Origin: Paludibacter jiangxiensis
GTDB lineage: Bacteria > Bacteroidota > Bacteroidia > Bacteroidales > Paludibacteraceae
Direction: 5' to 3'
Length of the DNA: 53,561 nucleotides
Assembly: GCA_945870155.1 (NCBI GenBank)
Contig: CAMBSB010000018.1
Coordinates: 1-53,561, forward strand
Below are positions 26,001 to 35,888 of this stretch, piece by piece. The notes beneath the pieces were generated by a model that was not told where the DNA came from, searched no databases, and worked only from the letters and a program-made list of their open reading frames with translations. The position numbers and the translations under genes were made by a program. Within the stretch, counting starts at the first letter, position 1; the number at the start of each line of letters is the position of its first letter.

Positions 26001-28484
26001 ATGAATAATAAATTTGTAACCAATTTCACACCACACATCGTTGCTGTTCTGCTATTTACAGTAATTTCTTTTTTGTATTTTAAGCCTGTTATTGAAGGAA
26101 AACAACTTTTAGGACATGACTCCGAAAGTTGGATGTGTATGGCAAAAGAAACAATTGATCACAATGAAAAAAGTGACGATGTTACGCTTTGGACTAATTC
26201 TATGTTTGGTGGTATGCCTACTTATCAAATTTCGATGCAGCAACCTTACAATTTCATAAAATACTTTGAGGATGTAATCATGTTTTATCCAAATACAGTA
26301 TACAATTTAATGCTCTATTTATTAGGGTTTTATGTATTGTTACTTGCATTCAAAGTAAAACCCTGGTTGGCCATTGTTGGTGCAATTGCATTTTCTTTTG
26401 CATCGTACAACTTAATTATAATTCTTGCCGGACATAATTCCAAAGCGATTACGATTGCTTATATGGCACCACTTATCGGGAGCGTTTTCATGGCATTCCG
26501 GCAAAATAAAATTATCGGTAGTTTACTAACCGCCTTTTTTCTAAGTTTGGCAATTCGGGCTAATCACGTACAAATTTTATATTACACACTGATAATTCTT
26601 TTGTTTTTTGGCGTAGTTGAATTTATTTATAGTTTAAAAAACAAAGAAATAAAATCGTTCTTTCAGTCTGTAGGTTTGGTTCTTATTGCAGCTTTATTAG
26701 CAATAGGAATGAATGCAACTTCTCTAATAACTACTTATGAATATGGACAATACACCATGCGCGGCAATTCAAATGGGTTAACAGTTGATGCTCAAAACTC
26801 GCAACATGGTTTAAATAAAGATTATATTACTCAGTGGAGCTATGGCGTAGATGAAACAATGACTTTGTTGATACCAAATTTTAAAGGTGGTGCAAGCGCA
26901 GGATATTTGGATGCCAAAAGCGAAACCGGTGAGAAACTTAAATCGATGGGTGTGCCTAATGTGGAAACTATGATGAAGGAAATGCAACTTCCATTGTATT
27001 GGGGTGATCAACCGGGCACTTCAGGGCCTGTTTATTTAGGAGCTATCATTATTTTCTTATTTGTATTAAGTTTCTTTCTGGTAGAAAAAAGAATACTTTG
27101 GTGGTTAACACCTATGATTTTGCTCACATTAATGCTATCGTGGGGAAGAAATTTTATGTGGCTAACCGATATTTTTATCGATTATATTCCGCTTTATAAT
27201 AAATTTAGAACTGTATCGATGACTTTAGTCGCAACAGGTTTTGGAATTACGCTTTTAGCTATATTGGCATTGAAAGAGCTATTTAATCCGGATATTAACA
27301 AAGAAAAATTAAGTCGTCCGATAATTATAAGTGCCGCAATTACAGCCGGTATTTCACTTATTTTTGCTATATTGCCGGGCATGGCAGGTTCGTTTATTGG
27401 AGCTACCGATGCACAGCAATTTCAAGGTGATTATGCATTTCTAAATCAAACTTTACCCATGGATCGCAAGGCGATGCTGGTTGGCGATGCATTTCGTTCT
27501 TTTGGTTTTATAATAGCAGCAGCGGGACTTATTTGGCTTTACTCAAAAAACAAGCTAAAAACAAATCTTACCATTGTTTTGCTTGGAATACTATTTTTAG
27601 CCGATTTAGTTCCTGTGTGTAAAAGATATTTGAATGATGACAGTTTTACTCGCAAACGCAAGTTTGAAAATTTGAGTCAACCTACAAATGCCGATAATAT
27701 AATATTGCAGGATAAATCTGAATTTAGAGTTTTGAATGCTGAAGTAAGCATTTTTAATGATGCAAGTCCTTCGTATTTCCACAAAAACATTGGAGGTTAT
27801 CATGCAGCCAAACTCCGTCGTTATCAGGAACTTATCAATATGCAAATCGAAAAAGAAATTGGGCAACTTTTCGGAGCTTTTGGACGGGCAAAAACTTTTG
27901 AACAAATTGCACCTACGCTCGATTCATTGGGAGTACTGAATATGCTGAATATGAAGTATGTAATTTACAATAAAGATGCGGCACCTCTCAACAATCCTTA
28001 TGCTAATGGAAATGCATGGTTTGTAAACAAAGTGAGTATTGCTGCCAATGCAGATGAGGAAATGAAATTAGTAGGCGAAATTGATACAAAACATGAGTTG
28101 GTAGTAGATAAAATCTTTGCCCAGAATTTAATAACTAATTATAATCCCGACAGTACAGCTACAATTTCGTTGAAATCGTATAAGCCCAATCATTTAATAT
28201 ATAATTTCAGTTCCAAAACAGATCGCATGGCTGTTTTCTCCGAAATTTATTATGATAAAGGTTGGAACGCTTATATAAATAGTGAAAAAGTTCCTTATAT
28301 CAGAGCCAATTATTTATTACGTGCTATGCAGTTAAAAGCTGGCAATTACGAAATTGAATACAAATTTGAGCCATTATCATATAGCTTAGGCAACATAATA
28401 GCATTGGTTTCGTCAATTCTATTAAGTTTAAGTTTTCTTGTTTTCCTTTTTTTAAAATTGAAGAAAAACAAACAAACCAAATAA
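26001..28484 (+). CDS. YfhO-family polytopic membrane protein
   Basis: The 827-residue protein has many transmembrane helices (N-terminal TM at about 7-27, then a cluster up to about 520). After the first helix it carries LLGHDSESW, as in YfhO-like membrane glycosyltransferases. A large soluble region (about 560-780) follows, with a last TM helix and a Lys-rich cytoplasmic tail. YfhO-like proteins are implicated in attaching sugars to envelope polymers in other bacteria; here the role is inferred only. It precedes ftsX by 13 bases, so it heads the envelope block. Confidence 0.78.
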   Translation: MNNKFVTNFTPHIVAVLLFTVISFLYFKPVIEGKQLLGHDSESWMCMAKETIDHNEKSDDVTLWTNSMFGGMPTYQISMQQPYNFIKYFEDVIMFYPNTVYNLMLYLLGFYVLLLAFKVKPWLAIVGAIAFSFASYNLIIILAGHNSKAITIAYMAPLIGSVFMAFRQNKIIGSLLTAFFLSLAIRANHVQILYYTLIILLFFGVVEFIYSLKNKEIKSFFQSVGLVLIAALLAIGMNATSLITTYEYGQYTMRGNSNGLTVDAQNSQHGLNKDYITQWSYGVDETMTLLIPNFKGGASAGYLDAKSETGEKLKSMGVPNVETMMKEMQLPLYWGDQPGTSGPVYLGAIIIFLFVLSFFLVEKRILWWLTPMILLTLMLSWGRNFMWLTDIFIDYIPLYNKFRTVSMTLVATGFGITLLAILALKELFNPDINKEKLSRPIIISAAITAGISLIFAILPGMAGSFIGATDAQQFQGDYAFLNQTLPMDRKAMLVGDAFRSFGFIIAAAGLIWLYSKNKLKTNLTIVLLGILFLADLVPVCKRYLNDDSFTRKRKFENLSQPTNADNIILQDKSEFRVLNAEVSIFNDASPSYFHKNIGGYHAAKLRRYQELINMQIEKEIGQLFGAFGRAKTFEQIAPTLDSLGVLNMLNMKYVIYNKDAAPLNNPYANGNAWFVNKVSIAANADEEMKLVGEIDTKHELVVDKIFAQNLITNYNPDSTATISLKSYKPNHLIYNFSSKTDRMAVFSEIYYDKGWNAYINSEKVPYIRANYLLRAMQLKAGNYEIEYKFEPLSYSLGNIIALVSSILLSLSFLVFLFLKLKKNKQTK

Positions 28485-28497
28485 AAAAAATCCAACT

Positions 28498-29373
28498 ATG
28501 TCAATAAAACCCAGACAAAAAAATAGATTTAAAAAAATAAGTTTGACAACTACATTGAGTATGTCATTGGTGCTTTTCTTAATTGGCTTAGTTAGTTTGC
28601 TCATCTTTGTTGCTCGCGACTTAAGTGTATATGTAAAGGAAAATATAAATCTTTCTATTATCCTCGAAGATAAAATTATGCAGTCGGATATGGATAGAAT
28701 TGAAGAATTTATTAGCTTATCTCCATTTACAAAAAGTGTGGTATACATAAGCAAAGAAGATGCATTGAAAGATCACATAGCCTCATTGGGCGAAAACCCC
28801 GAAGATTTCTTAGGTTACAATCCTTTATTAGCTTCGTTGGAAGTGAAATTAAAAGCAGATTATGCGAATACAGACAGTGTTGCAGTAATTGAATCAAGTT
28901 TCAAGGATTTTGTTGGTATTAATCAAATTGCATATCAAAAAGATTTGGTAAGTTTAATTAATAACAATGTAAGTAAATTGAGTTTCTTGTTGCTTTGTTT
29001 AACCATAGTATTAATGATAGTTTCGGTAGCATTGATAAATAATACTGTTCGGCTTGCTGTTTTTTCAAATCGTTTTTTAATTAACACCATGAAGCTAGTG
29101 GGAGCCAATCGGTCGTTTATCTTAAAACCCTATTTAAAACAAGCCGTTATACATGGAATTGTGGCTGGCATTTTTTCACTCGTTTTACTAACATTTATGG
29201 TAGCTTATGTTCAAATAGAATTTGGCATGGTAGCGAAAATAATTAATCCTGTTTCAAGTATGATAGTTACACTTATCGTATTAGTTAGTGGTGTAATATT
29301 GTCTGGTCTTTCAACCTATTTTGCTGTAAGTAAGTATTTGAAAATGACCACAAATGAAATGTACGAATTATAA
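28498..29373 (+). CDS. ftsX: Cell division permease FtsX
   Basis: The 291-residue protein has the FtsX layout: a cytoplasmic N-terminal basic stretch, TM1 (about 20-42), a periplasmic domain (about 43-165), then three C-terminal TM helices with the conserved MKLVGANRSFILKPYL segment between them. FtsX pairs with the ATPase FtsE to regulate peptidoglycan hydrolases at the division site. ftsE is not in the window, a usual Bacteroidota arrangement in which ftsX travels with DUF3098 and uppP. Confidence 0.92.
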   Translation: MSIKPRQKNRFKKISLTTTLSMSLVLFLIGLVSLLIFVARDLSVYVKENINLSIILEDKIMQSDMDRIEEFISLSPFTKSVVYISKEDALKDHIASLGENPEDFLGYNPLLASLEVKLKADYANTDSVAVIESSFKDFVGINQIAYQKDLVSLINNNVSKLSFLLLCLTIVLMIVSVALINNTVRLAVFSNRFLINTMKLVGANRSFILKPYLKQAVIHGIVAGIFSLVLLTFMVAYVQIEFGMVAKIINPVSSMIVTLIVLVSGVILSGLSTYFAVSKYLKMTTNEMYEL

Positions 29374-29416
29374 TATAGTATTTTAAAGATTAACAATATA
29401 TTTAATGTAATTAATT

Positions 29417-29647
29417 ATGGAGAAGAACAGCGGTTTAACATTAGGTAAAACAAATATTTACTTAATTGCTATTGGATTTTTAATTATTGTTTTAGGTTTT
29501 ATTCTAATGAGTGGATCAACAACCATAGTAGAATTTAATCCCGATATTTTTAGTACACGTCGAATAACAGTTGCGCCAATGGTATCACTGTTTGGATTTG
29601 CTTTTGTAATTTTTGCCATACTTTACAAACCAAAAGCAAAAAAATAA
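29417..29647 (+). CDS. DUF3098 membrane protein
   Basis: The 76-residue protein has two TM helices (about 13-31 and 50-69) separated by a short loop, [18 protein letters not shown], which is the DUF3098 signature. Function is unknown. It is conserved between ftsX and uppP in Bacteroidota. Its stop overlaps the uppP start by one base, so translation is probably coupled. Confidence 0.88.
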   Translation: MEKNSGLTLGKTNIYLIAIGFLIIVLGFILMSGSTTIVEFNPDIFSTRRITVAPMVSLFGFAFVIFAILYKPKAKK

Positions 29648-30441
29648 TGAGTATTTTAGAATCAATTATTATTGCAATTGTTGAAGGAATTACAGAATTT
29701 TTGCCCGTATCGTCTACCGGACATATGGTTATTGCCCAAAGTTTATTGGGAATAGAAAGTTCAGATTTCGTTAAAGCTTTTACTGTAAATATTCAATTTG
29801 GTGCTATTCTTTCCGTTATAGTTCTATATTGGAAACGATTTTTACAAAGTTTCGATTTTTATCTAAAACTGCTAATAGCTTTTATTCCTGCAGCTATAAT
29901 TGGGTTTTTAGCAAGTGATTATATTGATCAAATGCTCGAAAGTGTATTTGTGGTAGCTTTGATGTTGGTAATTGGTGGCGTATTTATGTTATATGTTGAC
30001 AAATGGTTTAACAAACCCGAAGAAAATCAGGAAATGGACTGGAAAAGAGCTTTAAAGATCGGTTTCTTTCAATGTATAGCCATGATACCTGGAGTTTCGC
30101 GTTCTATGGCAACAATAGTTGGCGGTATGTCCACAAAATTGACACGGAAAAATGCTGCAGAATTCTCATTTTTTCTTGCAGTACCAACCATGGCAGCTGC
30201 TTCGGGATATAAATTGCTTAAACTTTTTTCTGAACCAACAGGGATAAACATGTTAAAAGAGAATATTTTGCTTTTGATTATCGGCAATGTAGTGGCTTTT
30301 ATAGTGGCTATGGCAGCAATAAAGCTCTTTATTGAGTTTTTAACAAAATATGGATTTAAAGCATTCGGATATTATCGCATAGTTGTTGGGACTATATTAT
30401 TAATTCTGTTGTACTTAGGTGTTGATTTGAAAGTGATATAA
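29647..30441 (+). CDS. uppP: Undecaprenyl-diphosphate phosphatase
   Basis: It dephosphorylates undecaprenyl diphosphate to recycle the lipid carrier for peptidoglycan and glycan export. The 264-residue polytopic protein has the catalytic motif [15 protein letters not shown] near residue 14 and the second motif [13 protein letters not shown] near residue 148. The start ATG overlaps the stop of DUF3098. It normally neighbours truB in this group, but an FkbM methyltransferase lies between them here. Confidence 0.95.
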   Translation: MSILESIIIAIVEGITEFLPVSSTGHMVIAQSLLGIESSDFVKAFTVNIQFGAILSVIVLYWKRFLQSFDFYLKLLIAFIPAAIIGFLASDYIDQMLESVFVVALMLVIGGVFMLYVDKWFNKPEENQEMDWKRALKIGFFQCIAMIPGVSRSMATIVGGMSTKLTRKNAAEFSFFLAVPTMAAASGYKLLKLFSEPTGINMLKENILLLIIGNVVAFIVAMAAIKLFIEFLTKYGFKAFGYYRIVVGTILLILLYLGVDLKVI

Positions 30442-30518
30442 GTTCAAGAACAACATATTTAATTGTTAAGAGTAATCAAACAATCAGTTTTTTTTATTTA
30501 AAAAAATGAGATTAAAAT

Positions 30519-31409
30519 ATGCAACAAATACTCTTTAAATTGAAATATCTTGGATTAAAGATCCTTAAAAAACTAGAAATTTTGAAATTTATTAATTTCA
30601 AAACAAGTATATATTTAAATGAAATAAAAATTAGAGTTCCATTTATCAATGGTATTGGGTTTACAAATTTTGTTTTAAGTAAAAATTGGATCGACTGTTT
30701 ATTGGAATCTTTTATTGAAAAGGATAAAACATTTGTTGATGTAGGAGTGAATATTGGACAAACACTTTTAAGGGTTAAAACTTTGCACTCAGAACTAGAA
30801 TATTTAGGATTTGAACCAAATTCATATTGTACATCATATACCAAACAACTGATAAAAATCAATCAATTTAATATTTGCATTGTTCAAAATTGTGCATTAT
30901 CCGATTCAGTTGCCAATTTGATACTTGAAAAATCATATTTAGAAGATTCGCGAGCGTCTGTTGTTTCATCTTTGCGGCCAAATTATTTCAATGAAAAGGA
31001 AAACGTTTTGGCTTTAGATTATCAGTCATTTTACATGGATAAAAATATTTCATTCGTAAAAATTGATGTTGAAGGTGCTGAATATGAAGTATTACAAGGT
31101 ATGAAAGATGCGCTTGTAAAATATAAACCAATTATTACTTGTGAAGTGTTGGATAGTCATACAATCGATACTTTTGATTTTACTCAAAAAAGAGCAAAAT
31201 TAGTATCTGAATTACTGAAATCCATTGATTATGAGATAGTCCAATTACATGCTAATGAAAAAAGTATCATTGCATTTAATAAAATTGATACGATATTGAT
31301 AAAACAGTGGACTGACGAAAGTGAATTTTTAAATGATTATTTGTTTTATCCTTCAGAAAAGAAGGAATCTGTTTTTGAAAAACTAAATAACATCATTAAT
31401 AGAAACTGA
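30519..31409 (+). CDS. FkbM-family methyltransferase
   Basis: The 296-residue protein has a SAM-binding core with motif FVDVGVNIGQTLLRVKTL (about residue 71), the acidic end of strand 2 in LGFEPNSY, and IDVEGAEYEVLQGM (about 187-200), a strong FkbM hallmark. Such enzymes O-methylate sugars or small polyketide-like molecules, and many sit in surface glycan loci. Its codon style is markedly AT-rich and it lies between uppP and truB, so a later insertion is plausible. The target is unknown. Confidence 0.85.
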   Translation: MQQILFKLKYLGLKILKKLEILKFINFKTSIYLNEIKIRVPFINGIGFTNFVLSKNWIDCLLESFIEKDKTFVDVGVNIGQTLLRVKTLHSELEYLGFEPNSYCTSYTKQLIKINQFNICIVQNCALSDSVANLILEKSYLEDSRASVVSSLRPNYFNEKENVLALDYQSFYMDKNISFVKIDVEGAEYEVLQGMKDALVKYKPIITCEVLDSHTIDTFDFTQKRAKLVSELLKSIDYEIVQLHANEKSIIAFNKIDTILIKQWTDESEFLNDYLFYPSEKKESVFEKLNNIINRN

Positions 31410-31516
31410 ATATAAAGCATAAATAAGACTTTAATCTTTTGAATATCAATGTAATTGCAATTTCATTTGATGTTTTTAAAATATTAATGAAATGAGTTAC
31501 TTAAAATATATTTTCG

Positions 31517-32209
31517 ATGAATTTTATTGACGGGGAGGTTCTGTATGTAAATAAACCTTTGCATTGGACATCATTTAATCTGGTGAGTAAGTTGCGTTGG
31601 AGAATGCAAAAAACACTAAAAATAAAGAAGTTAAAAGTTGGACACGCTGGAACTCTCGACCCATTGGCGTCAGGAGTTATGATAATTTGTACCGGAAAAA
31701 AAACCAAATTAATCGAAAGTTTTCAGTATCAAACTAAAGAATATCTGGCTACCCTAAAATTGGGAGCAACTACACCTTCGTTTGATTTGGAATTAGCGAT
31801 TGATGGAACTTATCCAACTGAACACATTGACCGTGCATTAATTGATAAAGTTATTCCAAGTTTTGTGGGTGAAATATGGCAAGTACCTCCTGTTTATTCA
31901 GCAGTAAAAGTTGAGGGGAAACGAGCATACGATTATGCACGTGACGGTCAGGAAGTTGAACTAAAAGCCAAGTTGTTGGTTATAGATGAGATTGAGGTAA
32001 TTGACTATGCCGCTGATATTTTAAAAATCAGAGTTGTTTGCAGTAAAGGCACATACATACGAGCGTTGGCACGCGATATTGGACTTGCTTTAGAAAGTGG
32101 TGCACACCTGATAGCATTAGAACGGACAAGAATTGGAGACGTAAGTTTGAAGGATTGCTGGGAAATTGAAGATTTGGTTACACATATTACGAATATATCG
32201 GAAGTGTAA
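31517..32209 (+). CDS. truB: tRNA pseudouridine(55) synthase
   Basis: It isomerises U55 in the T-loop of tRNAs to pseudouridine. The 230-residue product has KPLHWTSFNLV, the catalytic loop GHAGTLDPLASGV with nucleophile Asp48, the YSAVKVEGKRAYDYAR segment and C-terminal KGTYIRALARDIG. It is the short type without a large PUA domain. It stands in the uppP-truB-queA neighbourhood, 107 bases after the FkbM gene. Confidence 0.95.
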   Translation: MNFIDGEVLYVNKPLHWTSFNLVSKLRWRMQKTLKIKKLKVGHAGTLDPLASGVMIICTGKKTKLIESFQYQTKEYLATLKLGATTPSFDLELAIDGTYPTEHIDRALIDKVIPSFVGEIWQVPPVYSAVKVEGKRAYDYARDGQEVELKAKLLVIDEIEVIDYAADILKIRVVCSKGTYIRALARDIGLALESGAHLIALERTRIGDVSLKDCWEIEDLVTHITNISEV

Positions 32210-32221
32210 TTTATTATTCAC

Positions 32222-32246
32222 TGCCCCCTAACCCCCTGAAGGGGGA
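32222..32246. repeat. G/C-rich intergenic palindromic repeat, copy 3
   Basis: Just after the truB stop: TGCCCCCTAACCCCCTGAAG followed by GGGGA. The core CCCCCTGAAGGGGG is a perfect 14-base arm pair around GA/TGAA. It is in the same orientation as copies 1 and 5. Confidence 0.75.
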
Positions 32247-32496
32247 AAATTAAGGGCTAAATGTTGTTTTACTGAAGCAGAATTAATTTACTTTAGTTTT
32301 GAGTTTTTCTAATATAATTATAATTTTATAATGTTCAATTGTTCATTACAATTTCAAAAAATGGATTATTCAATACTTTATTGAAAAATATCGAAAACAA
32401 ATAAATGTTTGCAATGTGCATAAATAGAGCTTTTTAGCAATAATCAGATATAATGCAAGTTGCATGGAACAAAATTAAATAAATAAAGACGAAAGT

Positions 32497-33546
32497 ATGA
32501 AACTATCGAAGTTTAAATTTAAATTACCGGAGGAACTAATTGCGCAATATCCGGCAAAACATCGTGATGAGTCACGTTTAATGGTAGTGCATCGCAAAAC
32601 CGGTGAAATTGAACATCGAATTTTTAAAGATGTCCTTGAATATTTCAAAGAAAAAGATTTATTCATTTTCAACGATACAAAGGTATTTCCTGCCCGACTT
32701 TTTGGGAATAAAGAAAAAACAGGTGCTCAAATTGAAGTTTTTCTACTTCGTGAGCTCAATCACGAAATGCGTTTGTGGGATGTTTTAGTAGAACCTGCAC
32801 GCAAAATAAGAATTGGAAACAAACTCTATTTTGGGGATGATGATTCGGTTGTAGCTGAAGTTATTGATAATACTACATCGAGAGGTCGCACATTAAGATT
32901 TTTGTTTGATGGAACGCACGAAGAGTTTAAAAAGAGTTTATATAGTTTAGGCGAAACTCCACTACCTCATAATATTAAACGTGCTGTAGAAGAAGAGGAT
33001 GCGGATAGATTTCAAACAATATTTGCAAAAAACGAAGGTGCGGTTTCGGTTCCTGCTGCTGGTACTCATTTCAGCCGTGAATTATTAAAACGTATGGAAA
33101 TTAAAGGCATTGAATCTGCTTTTGTTACATCGCACATGAGCTTAGGAAATTTTCGCGAAATTGATGTGGAAGATTTGACTAAACATAAAATGGATTCAGA
33201 GCAAATGAATATCACTACCGAAACGGCTGATATTGTAAATAAAGCCCGCGATGAAGAGAAAAGTATCTGTGCAGTAGGTGTTACCGTAATGCGTGCTTTG
33301 GAAACTGTAGTTGGTACCGAAGGCAAAATTAAACATTATACGGGTTGGACCAATAAATTTATTTTTCCACCTTACGATTTTACTGTGGCCAATTCATTGA
33401 TTACTAATTTTCATTTACCATACAGCACACTTTTAATGCTAACAGCTGCATTTGGCGACTACGATTTGGTAATGAAAGCTTATGAAATAGCTATTGAAAA
33501 AGAATATAAATTCGGTGTTTATGGCGATGCCATGTTAATTATTTAA
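32497..33546 (+). CDS. queA: S-adenosylmethionine:tRNA ribosyltransferase-isomerase
   Basis: It transfers the ribosyl moiety of SAM to 7-aminomethyl-7-deazaguanine in tRNA, giving epoxyqueuosine. The 349-residue product starts [26 protein letters not shown], and shows [40 protein letters not shown] and a C-terminal [19 protein letters not shown]. It is full length. A strong terminator lies 30 bases after the stop. Confidence 0.95.
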   Translation: MKLSKFKFKLPEELIAQYPAKHRDESRLMVVHRKTGEIEHRIFKDVLEYFKEKDLFIFNDTKVFPARLFGNKEKTGAQIEVFLLRELNHEMRLWDVLVEPARKIRIGNKLYFGDDDSVVAEVIDNTTSRGRTLRFLFDGTHEEFKKSLYSLGETPLPHNIKRAVEEEDADRFQTIFAKNEGAVSVPAAGTHFSRELLKRMEIKGIESAFVTSHMSLGNFREIDVEDLTKHKMDSEQMNITTETADIVNKARDEEKSICAVGVTVMRALETVVGTEGKIKHYTGWTNKFIFPPYDFTVANSLITNFHLPYSTLLMLTAAFGDYDLVMKAYEIAIEKEYKFGVYGDAMLII

Positions 33547-33576
33547 TTAAATTACAACCCGATTTGCTCTTAACTG

Positions 33577-33612
33577 AAAAAGTCTGCTGAAATCACTTTC
33601 AGCAGACTTTTT
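33577..33612 (+). terminator. Rho-independent terminator after queA
   Basis: A perfect 16-bp stem (GTCTGCTGAAA arm) with a 4-base loop is followed by Ts. It ends the ftsX-uppP-truB-queA run. Confidence 0.92.
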
Positions 33613-33714
33613 TATTATTTCGTGTTTAGCGTTTCGTGTTTCCGAATGATAGTATTCAAAATGAGGAAGTTAAATCAGAATTTTTTAATTTAATTCATTA
33701 ATCATAGGAATACA

Positions 33715-33786
33715 TTCTTCCATTTCTACATTCTTACATTTCTCTTGTCTTTAATCTTTTGTCTTTGTTCTTTGCTCTTTAATCTA
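33715..33786. repeat. AAAGA-rich degenerate repeat, inverted copy
   Basis: The + strand is pyrimidine-rich (TTGTCTTTAATCTTTTGTCT and similar). On the minus strand it reads AAAGAGCAAAGAACAAAGAC and so on, resembling the purine-rich stretch at 35699-35775 in reverse. It lies just downstream of nadC. Confidence 0.6.
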
Positions 33787-33789
33787 ATC

Positions 33790-34629
33790 TCAAACAGCCT
33801 TAAAACTCATATCCAAACTTTTAACCGAGTGAGTCAAAGCACCTACCGAAATAAAATCAACGCCACATTCGGCATATTCACGCAAAGTATTGAATGTTAT
33901 TCCGCCCGAAGATTCTGTTTCAAATTTCCCAGCAATAATTTCTACTGCTTTACGAGTGTTTTCGACACTAAAATTGTCGAGCATTATTCTATCAACACCG
34001 CCAATTGCCATTACCTGAGCCAATTCATCAAAATTGCGAACTTCAATTTCAATTTTCAGGTTTTTGTTTTTCTCCTTCAAATACTCTTGAGCTCTTAGAA
34101 TTGCTTTGTCAATTCCACCGGCAAAGTCAACATGATTGTCTTTAAGTAAAATCATGTCGTACAATCCAATGCGGTGATTAACTCCACCACCAATTTTTAC
34201 AGCTTCTTTTTCGAGCAAACGCAATCCCGGAGTAGTTTTACGTGTGTCCAGAACATTTGTTTTTGTACCTTCAAGCATTTTTACATATTCCCTGGTGCGT
34301 GTTGCTATTCCACTCATTCTTTGCATAATGTTGAGCATCAATCGCTCTGTTTGTAAAAGTGATTGGGTTTTACCTTCAACCACAAAGGCTATATCACCTT
34401 TTTTTACTTCAGCACCATCGTTTATAAAAACGGTCATTTTCAATTCGGGATCAAAAGCTTTGAAAATTTCACGTGCTACTTCTACACCGGCAATTACACC
34501 ATTTTCCTTAATTATAAGTTGCGATTTGCCTATGGCAGTTGCTGGGATGCACGACAAAGTTGTGTGATCACCATCGCCTATGTCTTCAGCAAACCAAAGC
34601 GAAATAAGTTTTTCGAAATCATTAGTCAT
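33790..34629 (-). CDS. nadC: Nicotinate-nucleotide pyrophosphorylase (carboxylating)
   Basis: It converts quinolinate and PRPP to nicotinate mononucleotide in NAD synthesis. The product (279 residues from the ATG at 34629) shows AEDIGDGDHTT near the N-terminus, MSGIATRTREYV, DTRKTTPGLRLLEKEAVKIGGGVNHR, KDNHV, and IEIEVRNFDEL/DRIMLDNF with ESSGGIT at the end of the barrel. The in-frame TTG at 34641 adds four residues but is less likely. The start overlaps the DUF4783 gene end by 8 bases, so they are translationally coupled. Confidence 0.95.
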   Translation of the reverse strand: MTNDFEKLISLWFAEDIGDGDHTTLSCIPATAIGKSQLIIKENGVIAGVEVAREIFKAFDPELKMTVFINDGAEVKKGDIAFVVEGKTQSLLQTERLMLNIMQRMSGIATRTREYVKMLEGTKTNVLDTRKTTPGLRLLEKEAVKIGGGVNHRIGLYDMILLKDNHVDFAGGIDKAILRAQEYLKEKNKNLKIEIEVRNFDELAQVMAIGGVDRIMLDNFSVENTRKAVEIIAGKFETESSGGITFNTLREYAECGVDFISVGALTHSVKSLDMSFKAV

Positions 34630-35023
34630 TAGAGGGCTCAATTCTAAGTTGTTGTATTAATATTTGATTGGCAGATTTACGCGTAAGTATATAAACGCGA
34701 TATACTCCACTATTTGTTTTAAGCTCGCCGATAGTAAAACTTGCAGCATCTTTGGTACCTTTATGTAAAATCAGAAAGGAACTTACATGATTGCTGCGAA
34801 AAAAATCGGTAATAATGCCCGAAGCTTGTGGTTTACTAAAAACATCGTTTTTAGTGCCTATAACAAGCTCTACGTTAGTATTTAAATAGCTTGAAATCTT
34901 ACTTGCATTGCCAACATTAAATGCCGAAACCAAATCGGTAGGTACTTCTGAATTTTGCGTAAATACGAAAGGCAAAAAACAAAGTAAAAACATACTGATT
35001 AAAATTGACTTTATTGTCTTCAT
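34622..35023 (-). CDS. DUF4783 family secreted protein
   Basis: The 133-residue protein has a signal peptide ending near VFTQ. The mature domain has NTF2-like spacing: LVSAFNVGNASKISSYLNTNVELVI, then a SFTIGELKTNSGVYRVYILTRK sheet. It matches DUF4783 in length, motifs and neighbourhood beside nadC and rlmH in Bacteroidota. Function is unknown. It is likely periplasmic. Confidence 0.85.
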   Translation of the reverse strand: MKTIKSILISMFLLCFLPFVFTQNSEVPTDLVSAFNVGNASKISSYLNTNVELVIGTKNDVFSKPQASGIITDFFRSNHVSSFLILHKGTKDAASFTIGELKTNSGVYRVYILTRKSANQILIQQLRIEPSND

Positions 35024-35112
35024 AATTAAATTTATTTTATGTAAATAGGAATTCTAATTCTGTAATATCATTAAAAATTGCCATATTTGCACTGATTTAA
35101 ATATTCATGCTG

Positions 35113-35145
35113 CAAAAGTACATTTTTTAATTCGTAGCAGCCAAA
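35113..35145 (-). promoter_or_regulatory. Bacteroidota promoter for DUF4783-nadC
   Basis: The minus strand carries -7 TACTTTTG (35113-35120) and -33 TTTG (35142-35145) with a 21-base spacer. Confidence 0.65.
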
Positions 35146-35208
35146 TATTTATGTTGTTTTTTAATACATCAAATAACGAACCAAAATCAATCTATTGCAT
35201 AAAATAAG

Positions 35209-35682
35209 ATGAAAATAATTTTTTTAGTCGTTGGTAAAACCTTAAATTCGAATTTAATTGAACTCCAGAATGAATACCAGGGGAGACTGAAGCATTATGT
35301 TACATTTGAAACTATAACTATCCCTGAACTAAAAAACACTAAAAATTTATCATTTACCGAACAAAAGGAAAAAGAAGCAGATTTAATTCTTAAATGTCTT
35401 GAAAATTCTGACGAAGTAATTTTACTTGATGAAAAAGGAAAACAGCACACATCCATAGGATTTTCAGAATTTATTGAAAAAAAATCCTTAACTTCATTAA
35501 AACGCATGGTTTTTGTTGTTGGAGGACCGTATGGTTTCTCACAGCGCATATATCAAAGGGCAAATGCCCTGATATCGCTATCAGCCATGACTTTTTCGCA
35601 TCAAATGATACGGGTGATTTTTTTAGAGCAACTATACCGAGCTTTTACGATACTTAAAGGTGAACCTTATCATCATGAATAA
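35209..35682 (+). CDS. rlmH: 23S rRNA (pseudouridine(1915)-N3)-methyltransferase
   Basis: This SPOUT-class enzyme methylates pseudouridine 1915 of 23S rRNA on the assembled 70S ribosome. The 157-residue protein shows LLDEKGKQHTSIGFSEFI, VFVVGGPYGFSQ (SAM knot) and the C-terminal ISLSAMTFSHQMIRVIFLEQLYRAFTI followed by YHHE. It is full length and diverges from the DUF4783-nadC operon. Confidence 0.95.
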   Translation: MKIIFLVVGKTLNSNLIELQNEYQGRLKHYVTFETITIPELKNTKNLSFTEQKEKEADLILKCLENSDEVILLDEKGKQHTSIGFSEFIEKKSLTSLKRMVFVVGGPYGFSQRIYQRANALISLSAMTFSHQMIRVIFLEQLYRAFTILKGEPYHHE

Positions 35683-35698
35683 AGAAGATTGGGGTTTG

Positions 35699-35775
35699 AA
35701 GACAAAAGACAAAAGACAAAAGATGAAAGAACAAAGAGCAAAGATCAAAGAACAAAGATATTAGACAATAGACTG
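35699..35775. repeat. AAAGA-rich degenerate repeat array
   Basis: Short units of the form GACAAAA / AACAAAGA / GCAAAGA repeat without an exact period immediately after rlmH. It resembles in inverted orientation the tract at 33715-33786 and shares the word AAAGAGCAAAGA with it. It has no coding character. Confidence 0.6.
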
Positions 35776-35809
35776 CAGACAACAAACATTAGCCCCATGT
35801 TTTCTGAAG

Positions 35810-35845
35810 CTCCTTTGGAGAATGGGACTTGCCTGACGGCAGGCA
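35810..35845. repeat. Tandem pair of short inverted repeats
   Basis: CTCC-TTT-GGAG (35810-35820) and TGCCTG-ACGG-CAGGCA (35830-35845) stand next to each other before the sensor kinase gene. Both are more G/C-rich than their surroundings. They may be part of an interspersed repeat or regulate the kinase mRNA. Confidence 0.4.
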
Positions 35846-35888
35846 GGGTTAAAACATAAAATATATCATTTAATATTCTCAGTTATTT

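Noticed and set aside
33715-33786. CRISPR-like array
   Set aside because: Units are degenerate 6-8 base words with no fixed repeat and spacer length.
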